Of a stretch of 42,970 nucleotides of DNA, positions 8,732 through 17,035 are shown one piece after another. The DNA lies in the IMG/VR virus record IMGVR_UViG_3300005534_000005, positions 1 through 42,970 of that record; one strand, written 5' to 3'. The stretch is from a virus. The notes beneath the pieces are model-generated. The model did not search any database. It had not been told where the DNA came from and worked only from the letters and a program-made list of their open reading frames with translations. Every line of letters starts with the position of its first letter. The stretch's first letter is position 1. A program made the translations under genes and the position numbers.

Positions 8732-9229
8732 CTATTCCTTCACACGCGAGAGGCAGAGAAGTACGAGATCGCGTAAGGGAGGGCCGTCTTTGACCCTACG
8801 AACTACTGCCTTCGTCAATCTACCTTCTTCCTTGAAGCCGATGTTCCTCGCGAGATAGATCGCCGGCTTGTTGTCTGAGGGTATCATAGCACACAGCTTT
8901 GTCAAGCCCTTTTGCGTAAACGCGAGGCCGATACAGTGCTTGATGAAGTTCTTAGCGATCAGGCCGCGGAACTGCGGTAGGAAGCCTGTGTGTATCTCGG
9001 CCATGACACTCGTCCGCTTGATGAACTGAATGTAACCGATGATGACGCCACGGAAGGTAGCTGCGACCGTCCATGTATCGGGATGAGCAAGATGGCTCTC
9101 GAAGTCCATCTCCTCCGGCTGCGGAGCGAGCGCGTCGGTCGCGCTCCAGTACACGGCCGGATGGCGCATCATGGCGGCCATCGCCCCCATCTCATACCGA
9201 TCCGTCACGGAGAAGTCTTCACCACTCAC
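8732..9229 (-). CDS. GNAT-family N-acetyltransferase-like protein
   Basis: 165 residues from a GTG at 9229, chosen because AGGAG lies 9 bases upstream; a TTG at 9235 is the alternative. The fold pattern is GNAT-like: N-terminal helices, a central TWTVAATFRGVIIGYIQF strand pair, then EIHTGFLPQFRGLIAKNF where acetyl-CoA would bind, and IPSDNKPAIYLARNIGFKEEGRL, the classic NxxAxxxxxxxGF pattern. The family transfers acyl groups from CoA to amines. The target is unknown. Genes of this kind occur in the structural clusters of several podoviruses, so a role in head or tail maturation is possible. Confidence 0.8.
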   Translation of the reverse strand: MSGEDFSVTDRYEMGAMAAMMRHPAVYWSATDALAPQPEEMDFESHLAHPDTWTVAATFRGVIIGYIQFIKRTSVMAEIHTGFLPQFRGLIAKNFIKHCIGLAFTQKGLTKLCAMIPSDNKPAIYLARNIGFKEEGRLTKAVVRRVKDGPPLRDLVLLCLSRVKE

Positions 9230-11027
9230 TGTCAATTACTCCTAGTAGAGTACCACGCCGTAGCTGGAACGTCGGATCGGTGCCGCTGAGGCGGAACATG
9301 ATCTTCGTGGTCGAGAGATCGACGTATGCGTTCATAGATGCGGATACGCCAACACCGAGGCCGAACGTGCCAATCGTCGTCCAGGTGTTTCCTTCATCGG
9401 TCGAATACTCCAGTAGAACATTCGATCCCTCACCGACGAAGGCCCATCGCTCCCTGCGAACATACTCCGCGCCATCCCCATATTCCTTTGTGATGATCTG
9501 CCACGGAATTACCGTACCATTATCAGTCGCGGTACTGTAATCATATACCATCAGCTTGCTCTGTGTAGGAGAGCATAAGAGGAAATTGGGGATGTTCTGC
9601 TTGTAGATGCGGCTGTTCCACGGCTCTGGGTGATCCGTCCACACTCCTGGTATAGTCGCCCAGGTGAACGCTTGCAGGGTGATACGAGGAGCGATCGACA
9701 CGAAGCTATCCGCAAAAGTTCGATGGAACCACGCATTGTTGTCGAGAGCGACGCGGAGCATCGTTCGGGGGAACGCGTCATTGCCGGACGGAAAGAATAC
9801 CCAACACTCATCGAAGTCGCCGACGTATTGTGTGAACACGGTTCGGCGGGCGGCCGGGTTCAGCGCGCCACCTTGCGAGAAGTAGTCGAAGAACACTGCA
9901 TCGCCGATGCTAGTCAACTCGTAGCTGCCGTCATATAGATACAGACCGGCATTCCCAACGAAGAAGTGAACATCGCCTGTCTCACTCACCGCGGCCTGTG
10001 AGATTGCCCCCTCACCGTAGATCATATACTCCCAATACAGCGTCTGATTGGGCAGCCCGAAGTACGACGCTCGCATGATCGTCGTCTCGCGGTACGCGAT
10101 CAAGTACGGTCCCAGGAGGTTGAGAGAGAGGATGAAGTCTTCCGTGTCGAGGAGATCGTAGATCGCAGCGATGCCCGTACCAGGCGTCCACACCTGCGGA
10201 TTGAGTTGATCCGACATACGGATACGCTGGGGATACGACGTACCATTCTCGATCAAGTTGCCTAGGATGAGACACTCGTGGAACACGGCCATCGCTTGAC
10301 AAGTCGTGTTCGTCGGGAGGCCGCCGAGAACCTGTACTACTCCTTGATAGTAATACATTACAGGATCGACGCCGTTCGAGAAGATCGTCCACCCATTACC
10401 GGGGAACTCGGTGAACACTACCTGCGTCTCATTGGTAGGATCACCGTGGAGGGTGGCGGCTAGTGCGACTGGCGCACTATTGTTCACGGTCTTCGTCGAA
10501 GGTGTAGAAATGGTGACGACAGTACCACTGATATTTGTAATCGTTCCGACGATCTGCGTACCGTCGCTCTGCTGCACTCCTAAGGTCGCGCCGACTGTGA
10601 GGCCGGCAACCGAGGCGAGGTTGAATGCAGTCGTGCCTATGGGATACGTACCAGCATGATTGACTGAATACGCCGCACCGAAGGACACAAGTTGCCATTG
10701 GACGACGTTTTGATCGTACTGATATATCGTCGCGGTGGTGATGAGTAGATCGACGCTCGAACCATCAGGATTGAATATCTGATACGAGGCGGCCGCCTGT
10801 CCGATGAAGGTCGATCCGAACGGCGTGTAGCCGGTATCGACACTGAGATCGCCTGCGACGATATTGAGGTTCTCGATGTAGACGGCTTCGTTCGGTGCGA
10901 GATCGGGCGGCGCTTTGTCAGTACGGAAGCCGCCAGACAGCAACGGCATCGGCTCGCGAACCACTTGTTCTTGTGGTGCGAGCTGCGTCAATACCCTCGC
11001 GTCGGTCTCTACATTCCGGCCTTGCAT
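9219..11027 (-). CDS. Large podoviral tail protein (nozzle/tubular candidate)
   Basis: 602 residues from ATG 11027, overlapping the upstream TGA (TGATG). It opens PMPLLSGGFRTDKAPPDLAPNEAVYIENLNI, a pattern I associate with proteins in the position of podoviral tail nozzle or stabilisation proteins. The rest is beta-rich with repeated aromatic and Gly turns (DVHFFVGNAGLYLYDGSYEL, WTTIGTFGLG), suggesting a propeller-like fold. No enzymatic motif. The 3' end overlaps the acetyltransferase start. Alternative: another tail hub component. Confidence 0.7.
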   Translation of the reverse strand: MQGRNVETDARVLTQLAPQEQVVREPMPLLSGGFRTDKAPPDLAPNEAVYIENLNIVAGDLSVDTGYTPFGSTFIGQAAASYQIFNPDGSSVDLLITTATIYQYDQNVVQWQLVSFGAAYSVNHAGTYPIGTTAFNLASVAGLTVGATLGVQQSDGTQIVGTITNISGTVVTISTPSTKTVNNSAPVALAATLHGDPTNETQVVFTEFPGNGWTIFSNGVDPVMYYYQGVVQVLGGLPTNTTCQAMAVFHECLILGNLIENGTSYPQRIRMSDQLNPQVWTPGTGIAAIYDLLDTEDFILSLNLLGPYLIAYRETTIMRASYFGLPNQTLYWEYMIYGEGAISQAAVSETGDVHFFVGNAGLYLYDGSYELTSIGDAVFFDYFSQGGALNPAARRTVFTQYVGDFDECWVFFPSGNDAFPRTMLRVALDNNAWFHRTFADSFVSIAPRITLQAFTWATIPGVWTDHPEPWNSRIYKQNIPNFLLCSPTQSKLMVYDYSTATDNGTVIPWQIITKEYGDGAEYVRRERWAFVGEGSNVLLEYSTDEGNTWTTIGTFGLGVGVSASMNAYVDLSTTKIMFRLSGTDPTFQLRRGTLLGVIDSEW

Positions 11028-11287
11028 CACACATTCGTACCAGTGGCATCTACCCAATGACTAGTCGAGCCGTTCCACCATATCGGCTTATTGATCGTTG
11101 TGTCGAAATAGGTCTGCCCCGTTACAAGCTGCTGAGTTGGTCTCGAAGCTGTCGTCCCAAAGTCGGGGTTGTTGATCGCCCCCGCGATCCTCTGAAACGC
11201 CGTGAGAATGTTCGTGATGAGAGTGCGGAACTGCGGATAGCCGCTCGGCGTCTGTAGCGTTGGGAAGCTCGTTGGGACTTTTGGCAT
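11027..11287 (-). CDS. Small tail-associated protein, out of frame inside the upstream gene
   Basis: 86 residues. The sequence looks truly coded: a helical start (YPQFRTLITNILTAFQRIAGA) and a C-terminus (TGQTYFDTTINKPIWWNG) typical of phage fibre or baseplate segments that bind sugar or neighbouring chains. Its ATG at 11287 lies about 200 bases before the end of the upstream frame (11088-11561), with only a weak AGG upstream. Translation may start by internal initiation or reach this frame by a +1 shift near 11290; a sequence error is also possible. The stop overlaps the start of the next gene. Confidence 0.7.
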   Translation of the reverse strand: MPKVPTSFPTLQTPSGYPQFRTLITNILTAFQRIAGAINNPDFGTTASRPTQQLVTGQTYFDTTINKPIWWNGSTSHWVDATGTNV

Positions 11288-11561
11288 CGGGCAGCCTGTG
11301 ATACAAGATGAGAGCGGTCGCATTGCCGACGCGCGTGACTTCATCGCGAGCCGCCTGCGCGGACGCGGCCGCCTCCGAACACTGGCGCGCGAGGTTGTTG
11401 AGGTAGGCGGGAAGCTGCTGGAAGGCGCACGAACGGACGTGTTGCGTCTCGCCGACATCATTCGTCCATGTAGTCTCCCACCACGCTGGACAGGCGCGCT
11501 TCGCACGTGGATCATTCGATCCCGGACAACGCACGCAATCGAACGCACCTTTGAACGGCAT
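11088..11561 (-). CDS. Cysteine-containing small virion or tail-assembly protein
   Basis: 157 residues as an open frame, starting directly after the tail-collar gene's stop. The first 105 residues look coded: FDCVRCPG, KRACPAWWETTW, RSCAFQQLPAYLNNL, then an Ala-rich helix with alternating charge. The four cysteines (CxxC, C, C) could bind metal. After about residue 105 the sequence turns into His/Ser/Asp/Gln-rich text typical of an out-of-frame reading, exactly where the 86-residue gene starts in the +1 frame. The real product may therefore be a fusion of this N-terminal part with the next frame. Function unknown. Confidence 0.6.
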   Translation of the reverse strand: MPFKGAFDCVRCPGSNDPRAKRACPAWWETTWTNDVGETQHVRSCAFQQLPAYLNNLARQCSEAAASAQAARDEVTRVGNATALILYHRLPDAKSPNELPNATDAERLSAVPHSHHEHSHGVSEDRGGDQQPRLWDDSFETNSAACNGADLFRHNDQ

Positions 11562-12398
11562 TTAGTTCTTCCTCGCGACGAGAGTGTTGACGTAGGAGGG
11601 CCGCCACGTTCCATCGTTCGAGAAGGAGGACGCGGAGCTAGAACTTGAACTCGATGAGGCAGAGCCGCCAGTGAACGAAGCGCTACCAGTCGGAGTGAAC
11701 GAAGCGCCGCTACCCGTCCCCCCATCGGTCGTCCCACTGATCGTACCAGTCGTCGTATAACCGGCATTGCTACCGCTACCGAACGCCGTAGCGGACGCGC
11801 TGATAGAAAAGCCGTGTGTGTGCGACGGTAGGTTAGCAGTCACCAATGTCACCGGATTGATGGTGACATTCATATTGACGCTGTTAATCGTCGTCGTGGT
11901 GGTGGTCGAGGTCGTCGTTGTGACGTTCGTGCCACTGATAGTCCACGAGCCGCCTGAGACACCACCGCTACCGTCATTCACGACGCGTATCATACGGTCG
12001 TTGAAGCCCGTAACCTGCGTCCAGCCGGCCGGCGGCACCGCCTGTACGAACATCATCTGCGTGCCAGATGGGAACGGGCTATAGTCGAGCGCTCCTGCCG
12101 CCGTTAGCTGTAGGACGTTCCCCGAGCTGTCCTTATAGAACAACTCTCCGTTGCCGGCCACCGACTTGATGTACAGCGCGCCATCGGTCGGATCGAGGGT
12201 AGGATCGACCGTTATGCGTAATGTGACTTGATTATGCTTGCCGTCATTCGCATCGCCGGCCCATGAGTGATCGACGGCTAGGCGCTGTCTAATATCCACC
12301 TTGAGGTTGCGGATACGCATCGCGCCTTCATCCGTCGCCTCGTTGTCCGAGGGGATGCCTTCATAGGCCGCGTTCCACGTATCGATGAAGGAGGTCAC
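11562..12398 (-). CDS. Tail-collar-like fibre protein
   Basis: 278 residues, GTG start overlapping the stop of the 43-residue gene (GTGA). The N-terminal half (SFIDTWNAAYEGIPSDNEAT, DGALYIKS) fits attachment to the tail. Residues about 115-160 hold MMFVQAVPPAGWTQV and NDRMIRVV, then LPSHTHGF with an HxH pair, and a C-terminal WRPSYVNTLVARKN. This is the phage tail-collar fibre pattern, in which HxH pairs bind a metal ion in the trimer. Thr-rich (TTTTSTTTTTT) and Ser-rich (SSSSSSSSSASS) runs flank the domain. Likely role: receptor contact. Confidence 0.8.
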   Translation of the reverse strand: MTSFIDTWNAAYEGIPSDNEATDEGAMRIRNLKVDIRQRLAVDHSWAGDANDGKHNQVTLRITVDPTLDPTDGALYIKSVAGNGELFYKDSSGNVLQLTAAGALDYSPFPSGTQMMFVQAVPPAGWTQVTGFNDRMIRVVNDGSGGVSGGSWTISGTNVTTTTSTTTTTTINSVNMNVTINPVTLVTANLPSHTHGFSISASATAFGSGSNAGYTTTGTISGTTDGGTGSGASFTPTGSASFTGGSASSSSSSSSASSFSNDGTWRPSYVNTLVARKN

Positions 12399-12526
12399 AG
12401 GTACTTCCTAAGCACATCATGGACAATGTTCTTCGGAGATTTGATGGATGGCGGCTTCGGTGCGCCCACCTTGCGGCCGAGGGATGGCTTCTTTGGCTTC
12501 GGAACCTTCACCTTACTACTTAACAT
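12395..12526 (-). CDS. 43-residue Lys/Pro-rich peptide
   Basis: A short open frame between two tail genes: ATG at 12526 lies 11 bases inside the upstream gene's end, and the TGA at 12395-12397 overlaps the GTG of the downstream gene. It begins MLSSKVKVPKPKKPSLG and ends HDVLRKYL, strongly basic with repeated KP pairs. The tight overlap at both ends, like other junctions in this operon, supports real translation. No function recognised; a small virion or assembly factor is possible. Confidence 0.6.
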   Translation of the reverse strand: MLSSKVKVPKPKKPSLGRKVGAPKPPSIKSPKNIVHDVLRKYL

Positions 12527-13145
12527 TGAACTGCGTCCCGTTCCAGACGAACACCGCACTACCGTAGGGGGAGGCGATGACGAAGTTGTTAGCGCCGTCT
12601 ATCTTCACCGAAACGCCTTGAACTGTGATGTTGTAAGTTTGGCTCGTACCGCTTCCATCTTTGATCCAGAACTCCTGCCCAAGCCCCGGATTGGCAGGTA
12701 GCGTTACCGTCACGGCTGCGGGCGTCGTGAGGTTGATGATGACATCGACAGCGGGGGCAGATGACGGAGCGACGGCTATGGACGTGCCACTCGTAACGAC
12801 TTGTACGCTCGCGAGGGATTGAGATAGCGCTGTACTAATCCAGCGGCCGGGCGTACTCGTCGATACGAATGGGCAGAAGATGTTGATGTTATCGGGAGTA
12901 GCGAGCGATGCAGCTACCCACATCAACCACTTCTGGCCGCCGTCAAGCTCTGTGTTCGTACCGGCGAGGAACGCAACAGTGCCATCGACCGGCCCGACGA
13001 TCCCACCAATCTGCGTCGTCGCGTTGTATTCGAGGTACCCCACATTGGGGATCGTCGTCGCCACTGAGACGACAAGCTGGCCGACCGTAAGGTTGTACCA
13101 CGGGTCTTGCGGTATGAATGTAGAAACGGGTGGCGGCGTAGTCAT
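12516..13145 (-). CDS. Beta-rich virion protein, probably tail or fibre
   Basis: 209 residues, ATGA junction with the upstream adaptor gene. The N-terminal part (VGQLVVSVATTIPNVGYLEYN) is followed by Gly/Thr/Ser-rich beta segments, and the C-terminus (PGLGQEFWIKDGSGTSQ, NFVIASPYGSAVFVWNG) resembles repeated beta-sandwich units of phage fibre proteins. It lies between the head-tail adaptor candidate and the tail-collar fibre. No enzymatic motif. The exact role is uncertain. Confidence 0.7.
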   Translation of the reverse strand: MTTPPPVSTFIPQDPWYNLTVGQLVVSVATTIPNVGYLEYNATTQIGGIVGPVDGTVAFLAGTNTELDGGQKWLMWVAASLATPDNINIFCPFVSTSTPGRWISTALSQSLASVQVVTSGTSIAVAPSSAPAVDVIINLTTPAAVTVTLPANPGLGQEFWIKDGSGTSQTYNITVQGVSVKIDGANNFVIASPYGSAVFVWNGTQFNVK

Positions 13146-13876
13146 CCTGGCGTCCCTTTCGAGAATGGTTGCTGCCAGTACGCGCCACTCGCGGCATCTC
13201 CACCGCTACTCAACTCCGTCGCGACTTCAATATCTGGACGATCATCGTCCTTGTCGATTGCCTCGTCAAGTTGTTCCTTCGCAAGTCCCTCGAAATACGT
13301 CGCACGATCCGCGCGACCGAGTATCTTGTGGAAGTACGCAAGAGCCCACGATATGAGGAGATCATCCTTATTCTCGAAGTCGCTCGATTGCGACATTCCC
13401 GATGTGGTGAAGGGAGTAGCGAAGGACATCCACCGTAGCTGTGCGGTGAAGGCTTGGAAGGGCGAAGGAGCCATGACGATGTAGCGGCCCCATCTGCAAT
13501 ACTCGGCCGGCCAGCCGGGCGGTAGCCATTCAGGAGCAGGGTACTTCTTGTCGAACCAACGCCACGGCCGCTCCGTCACCTTCTGCGATTGGCCGAGGGA
13601 GGAGACCCCGGCCGACGTGTCTAGGAGAACGAATGAGTGGATCGAACGGAGGCGTGGCGGTGGTACGAGGAACTTGTCGAGCGCCGGATTGCCAGTGAAA
13701 TTCATCGACGCAAACGAAACTTGCGCCATCTCGCTAAAAGCGTAGGCGCGGTCGATGCGGCTTTGTGCCATATTCAGCCCGTTGACTAGACGGGCATCAG
13801 ACAGCGAACTCTCCGTGCGGTTCCCTAAGCCGGCGAGTATCTCCGTCTTGAAGTCGGACAGCGCGAGTGTGCCCAC
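13142..13876 (-). CDS. Head-tail adaptor (connector) protein candidate
   Basis: 244 residues from a GTG at 13876, four bases after the upstream stop codon; a longer frame exists upstream but would overlap the previous gene fully. It opens TLALSDFKTEILAGLGNR, then LVNGLNMAQSRIDRAYAFSEM and later LLISWALAYFHKILGRADRATYFEGLAKEQLDEA. This helical pattern is typical of adaptor proteins that bind under the portal in podoviruses. The centre (PWRWFDKKYPAPEWLPPGWPAEYCRWG) is rich in Trp and Pro. Position after capsid genes and before tail genes agrees. Confidence 0.7.
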   Translation of the reverse strand: MGTLALSDFKTEILAGLGNRTESSLSDARLVNGLNMAQSRIDRAYAFSEMAQVSFASMNFTGNPALDKFLVPPPRLRSIHSFVLLDTSAGVSSLGQSQKVTERPWRWFDKKYPAPEWLPPGWPAEYCRWGRYIVMAPSPFQAFTAQLRWMSFATPFTTSGMSQSSDFENKDDLLISWALAYFHKILGRADRATYFEGLAKEQLDEAIDKDDDRPDIEVATELSSGGDAASGAYWQQPFSKGTPG

Positions 13877-13880
13877 AGGA

Positions 13881-14219
13881 TCATCCGAGTTGCCCGAACG
13901 CGACGAAACCGAAGGTGCCGACGTTGGTCGTGTTCGCCGCTTCGGCGAGGGCGGCCGGAGAAGCACCGTTCGATCCATACGCTTTGAATGACAGCGTAGC
14001 ATCATCCCAGCGGATCGCGTAGCCGTTCGATGACACACCATCGGGAACGACGCGCAGTGTCACCGTTTTGTTGATGACCTTGCCCGTCAAAGCAGTGACC
14101 TCGGGATGCGTGTTGTCATACGACGACATCGTGACGAGGCCGGTGATGAGACCGAAGCCGGGGACGGTGCCTAGTCGCACCGTCTTCCGTTGGTCGAACG
14201 CAATGGTCGGCGCCGCCAT
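13881..14219 (-). CDS. Small head protein, hypothetical
   Basis: 112 residues, ATG one base after the stop of the upstream gene. Beta-rich (VTMSSYDNTHPEVTALTGKV, VTLRVVPDGVSS) with an Ala-rich stretch near the end. No cysteines, signal peptide or motif. Lying between the decoration protein candidate and the adaptor, it may be another capsid surface or completion protein. Confidence 0.65.
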   Translation of the reverse strand: MAAPTIAFDQRKTVRLGTVPGFGLITGLVTMSSYDNTHPEVTALTGKVINKTVTLRVVPDGVSSNGYAIRWDDATLSFKAYGSNGASPAALAEAANTTNVGTFGFVAFGQLG

Positions 14220-14220
14220 A

Positions 14221-14664
14221 TCAGTTCTCGCAATCGAGGTTGATGACCTTGCCGGCCACGTTCACCATCGAACCGATGACGTTCATGTTTGATGTCGTCG
14301 ATTTGGTGGCGTTGGGAGCAGTCGCGCCGCTCGTAGTGAGGTAGTCGCCGAAGGCCGGCGAGCCTGCTGCGGTTTGCGACATAACGGCGATGCCGGTGAT
14401 CTGTATCCAGCCGTAGAGGACGGTCCCGGTTCCCACGGCGTTGATAGCGACACCCGCCCCGTATGCCGTGTTAGCGCCATCGACCGTCTGCAAGTTTTGG
14501 TCGGACGACACGTAGCACAGAACGTCGCCGACGTTGATAGCCGTGGTGCCGCTGAACTTGACATACTTATATCGCTTGTTGTCAAGCTCGTAGATCGAGC
14601 CAAGCGACACTTGTGCCGTAGTGTCGAGATCGGCGAGATTGGCATGAAATGCTTGAGCGACCAT
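14221..14664 (-). CDS. Capsid decoration (cement) protein candidate
   Basis: 147 residues, start with AAGGAG upstream, 12 bases after the major capsid gene. The sequence is small, beta-rich and Gly/Ala/Thr-rich (INVGDVLCYVSSD, GAGVAINAVGTGTVLYGWIQI, SPAFGDYLTTSG). This matches DUF2190-like decoration proteins, which hold parts of the shell together from outside and are often coded beside the capsid gene. The family match is by pattern only. Confidence 0.65.
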   Translation of the reverse strand: MVAQAFHANLADLDTTAQVSLGSIYELDNKRYKYVKFSGTTAINVGDVLCYVSSDQNLQTVDGANTAYGAGVAINAVGTGTVLYGWIQITGIAVMSQTAAGSPAFGDYLTTSGATAPNATKSTTSNMNVIGSMVNVAGKVINLDCEN

Positions 14665-14676
14665 CGGTGAAGCTCC

Positions 14677-15666
14677 TTACTGAGTGTTGATCGTATCGAG
14701 CACGCCGAGGACGCGCCGGCGATTGGTGAGGAACGTCATGGCGCTAACGATCTGCGCGGCCTTGTCGTTCACCTGGTTCGGGATCGGCTTCCACTCCGTC
14801 ATGTCGAAGAAGTAGCCCGGATCGTAGATGAGCTTGAGGAAGCGCGTGTTGAGGAAGTACATCCTCTGAGTGATCGACGGCGACCACACCATCGGGATTT
14901 TCTTGAACGTCTGGCTGTCGAAGCCAGCGTCCGCGAGCTTGTTGTTGCTCAAGCGGAGCATCGGAAGGACCGCATCCTCGTACAGTTCATACGAGGTCAT
15001 GTCGCTGAGGATGATGTCGGGCGCATCCATGCGACGGTTGTTCATGCAGAGGTTCAACAAGTGGCGCATGTTGTAGATGCCCCACACGGCGAACGACAAG
15101 TTGTTCATGCCGATCGCTTGGTTCTGCCACCACGTATAGACAGACGGATCGATGCCGCCCGCATTATATGCGCTGTTGGCGACGTTCGCGCTGTCCGGCA
15201 CGAGGTACTGCAAGCCGTGGATCGAGGGCGGGTTGTTCGTGTCGCCGTTGCTGCCGACCAACCGTGTCTCCAGTTCGGAGACGAGGCTTTCTTCCGTGTT
15301 GTCGAGCTTCGACGTGACCCAATCGATGATCTTCTCACCGTTCGAGTTCTGCTGCTCGTCGATACCGAACCGGAGGATGTTGGCCGTCAAATACCGCCAG
15401 TTGTACTGCGCGACGGTGAGGAACTTGAAGTCCGTCATCGGAACCGTACCGCCGCGGCCGATCCAGCCAACGGTAGTGTTCGTGCCGTACATCAAGTTGG
15501 TCTCGATGAAGCGGCCGCCACGCTGCGGTTCGAGCTTGCCTTTGTCCTTCATCCAGTACCAGAAGGGCGTGGCTGCGAAGATGTTGTCGAAGACGCCCGG
15601 CAGACGTTTCTGCCAAGTCGTCGTGTACAGGTCGTCGAGTGCCTGAGTGAATTGGTTCACAGCCAC
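14677..15666 (-). CDS. Major capsid protein
   Basis: 329 residues, GTG start with AGGAG 9 bases upstream. Features of phage capsid proteins: an N-terminal arm (NQFTQALDDLYTTTWQKRLPG), then GGRFIETNLMYGTN, a helical LDNTEESLVSELETRLVG spine, IILSDMTSYELYEDAVLPM, and a C-terminal MYFLNTRFLKLIYDPGYFFD. The scaffold gene lies directly before it and the decoration protein candidate after it. Length is normal for an HK97-fold podoviral capsid. No protease gene is seen nearby. Confidence 0.85.
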   Translation of the reverse strand: MAVNQFTQALDDLYTTTWQKRLPGVFDNIFAATPFWYWMKDKGKLEPQRGGRFIETNLMYGTNTTVGWIGRGGTVPMTDFKFLTVAQYNWRYLTANILRFGIDEQQNSNGEKIIDWVTSKLDNTEESLVSELETRLVGSNGDTNNPPSIHGLQYLVPDSANVANSAYNAGGIDPSVYTWWQNQAIGMNNLSFAVWGIYNMRHLLNLCMNNRRMDAPDIILSDMTSYELYEDAVLPMLRLSNNKLADAGFDSQTFKKIPMVWSPSITQRMYFLNTRFLKLIYDPGYFFDMTEWKPIPNQVNDKAAQIVSAMTFLTNRRRVLGVLDTINTQ

Positions 15667-15679
15667 GTTACGTTACTCC

Positions 15680-16471
15680 TTAGCTGTTCATCAACGCCGC
15701 GAGGACAGGATGTCGCTCGGTGACTTCATCGAGGGCCGCCATCGTAGCTTCGCGGCCAGAGAGCTTCTCGGCCTTGCCATCGCCGTCCGCTCCGGTCGAT
15801 CCGCCGAACGGTGTCAGGCCGCCCCATTTCGGTTTCGGGGGAGCGGGTGGATTGTACTTCTTGTCGAGGGCCGCAACCTTCTCCGGGTTCAATCCCTTCG
15901 CGAGCGCATAGAGTTGGGGGATGGAGAGGGTCTGATGCTCCTTCGCGAGCGCGGCCATGTCTCCCTTCCAGTCATCGAAGTCCTTCGCCTTCGACTTGAG
16001 GGCCATGATGTCTTCGTTGACGCTCTTTGCCGAGACGTTCGTCTGTAGGGAGTTGACTGCGGCGACAATCGGTTCCATCGCTTTGTTGATCTCGTCGCGG
16101 AGCGATCCGTGAAGATTACGGGTCACGTGTTCCGCGAGTTCGCGAGGCGTCATCGCATCGAAGTCAACCGGCTCTGGTTCCGGTTCGGGCGGCGTCGCCG
16201 CCTTAACGGTGTCGATGAGCGCATCCATCTTCCCGGCAAGCACACCGTTGCCGTTGTTCATGCTCTCCAACGACTGCATGAACGCACCCCAATCCGGCCC
16301 CGGTGCGGCCGATCCACCTTCGCTGCCAGTCGTGGAGCCACCGCCGCCACCACCGCCGTTCGTACCTCCGCCGGCCTCGCCACCCCCCTCCCCGTCGATA
16401 CTCAACGCGAACCGCGAGGTCGTCCGCAGTAGGTGGGATAGCATCGGGTCTGTGTACTTCGACGGGTTCAT
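15680..16471 (-). CDS. Scaffolding protein candidate
   Basis: 263 residues, ATGA junction with the upstream 68-residue gene. The N-terminal 60 residues hold a Gly-run linker (GGGTNGGGGGGGSTTG), followed by an acidic, Pro/Glu-rich part (PPEPEPEPVDFD) and a long helical charged middle (LRDEINKAMEPIVAAVNSLQ). The C-terminus is basic then helical (REATMAALDEVTERHPVLAALM). Low complexity, high charge, helical content and place just before the capsid gene are typical of scaffolds that shape the procapsid and then leave. Confidence 0.75.
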   Translation of the reverse strand: MNPSKYTDPMLSHLLRTTSRFALSIDGEGGGEAGGGTNGGGGGGGSTTGSEGGSAAPGPDWGAFMQSLESMNNGNGVLAGKMDALIDTVKAATPPEPEPEPVDFDAMTPRELAEHVTRNLHGSLRDEINKAMEPIVAAVNSLQTNVSAKSVNEDIMALKSKAKDFDDWKGDMAALAKEHQTLSIPQLYALAKGLNPEKVAALDKKYNPPAPPKPKWGGLTPFGGSTGADGDGKAEKLSGREATMAALDEVTERHPVLAALMNS

Positions 16472-16674
16472 CGTGCAATTCCTTTCTTCGATCCAGTGAT
16501 TGTTTCATGGCGCACCCCGGCCTGTGCGGTGAGAATGGCAGTAGCGATCTGCGCTTGACTGTCGCCAATCAAGCCCGGAGTGAACATACCAACTGGATCG
16601 AACGTGATGTCCATCGTAGGTTTGCCGGGGCCGTCCTTGTGAAGCTCGATAACCATCTTGCCAACGTTTGGCAT
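16468..16674 (-). CDS. Small hypothetical protein between portal-side gene and scaffold
   Basis: 68 residues from ATG 16674, chosen because GAGAGGAGA lies 9 bases upstream; the frame stays open further upstream but that part reads as non-coding. Sequence: KMVIELHKDGPGKP, then DITFDPVGMFTPGLIGDSQAQ, then a helix ending KKGIAR. Not recognised. The stop overlaps the scaffold start (ATGA), so the two are probably made together. Confidence 0.7.
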   Translation of the reverse strand: MPNVGKMVIELHKDGPGKPTMDITFDPVGMFTPGLIGDSQAQIATAILTAQAGVRHETITGSKKGIAR

Positions 16675-16700
16675 AGGGCGAAGTCTCCTCTCTGAGCGGG

Positions 16701-16717
16701 CAGCCGTCAAGCGGCTG
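16701..16717 (-). other. Hairpin in one of the few gaps of the late operon
   Basis: Bases 16675-16759 are one of the few non-coding gaps inside the late operon. They hold a perfect 6-bp stem, CAGCCG paired with CGGCTG, with a 5-base loop. No T-run follows on the minus strand, so it is not a typical terminator; an mRNA processing or stabilising site is possible. Confidence 0.45.
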
Positions 16718-16759
16718 TCAAGGGGAAAATGCGCGGCGTGTGCGCCAAATGTGCAATCA

Positions 16760-17035
16760 TTAGACCCATCGCGTCTCTCCCGTCTTCCATACCATGCTAT
16801 CGCGCAGGTAGTGTGACGTAACTCCCTGCTTGTTGCACAGTTGCCGAAGTTCCTCCCGCGACGACACAGGCCGAACGGGGTCCCAAGGGTCAAACGCATG
16901 TTCCATCACGAGTTCGTCTGGGAAGGACACGACTGCGGGAGTACGTGGGGCCGCAGCCATGTCTGCCTCACACCGTTCGCACGGCTCGCCGATCAGATGG
17001 TTGCAGCCGGTGTTCGTCTTGATCCTATAGCTCAT
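16760..17035 (-). CDS. Small cysteine-containing protein next to the portal gene
   Basis: 91 residues, ATGA junction with the portal gene. The N-terminus has TGCNHLIGEPCERCEAD (Cys-x7-Cys-x2-Cys plus His), a possible zinc site, and another Cys lies in LRQLCNKQG. The C-terminal half ends WKTGETRWV. Not recognised. Its position suggests a head assembly or portal-associated role, which is inference. Confidence 0.65.
   Translation of the reverse strand: MSYRIKTNTGCNHLIGEPCERCEADMAAAPRTPAVVSFPDELVMEHAFDPWDPVRPVSSREELRQLCNKQGVTSHYLRDSMVWKTGETRWV

Noticed and set aside
16716-16721. TTGACA on the minus strand in the gap before the scaffold-side gene
   Set aside because: No acceptable -10 box at 16-18 bases; it is part of the local hairpin.
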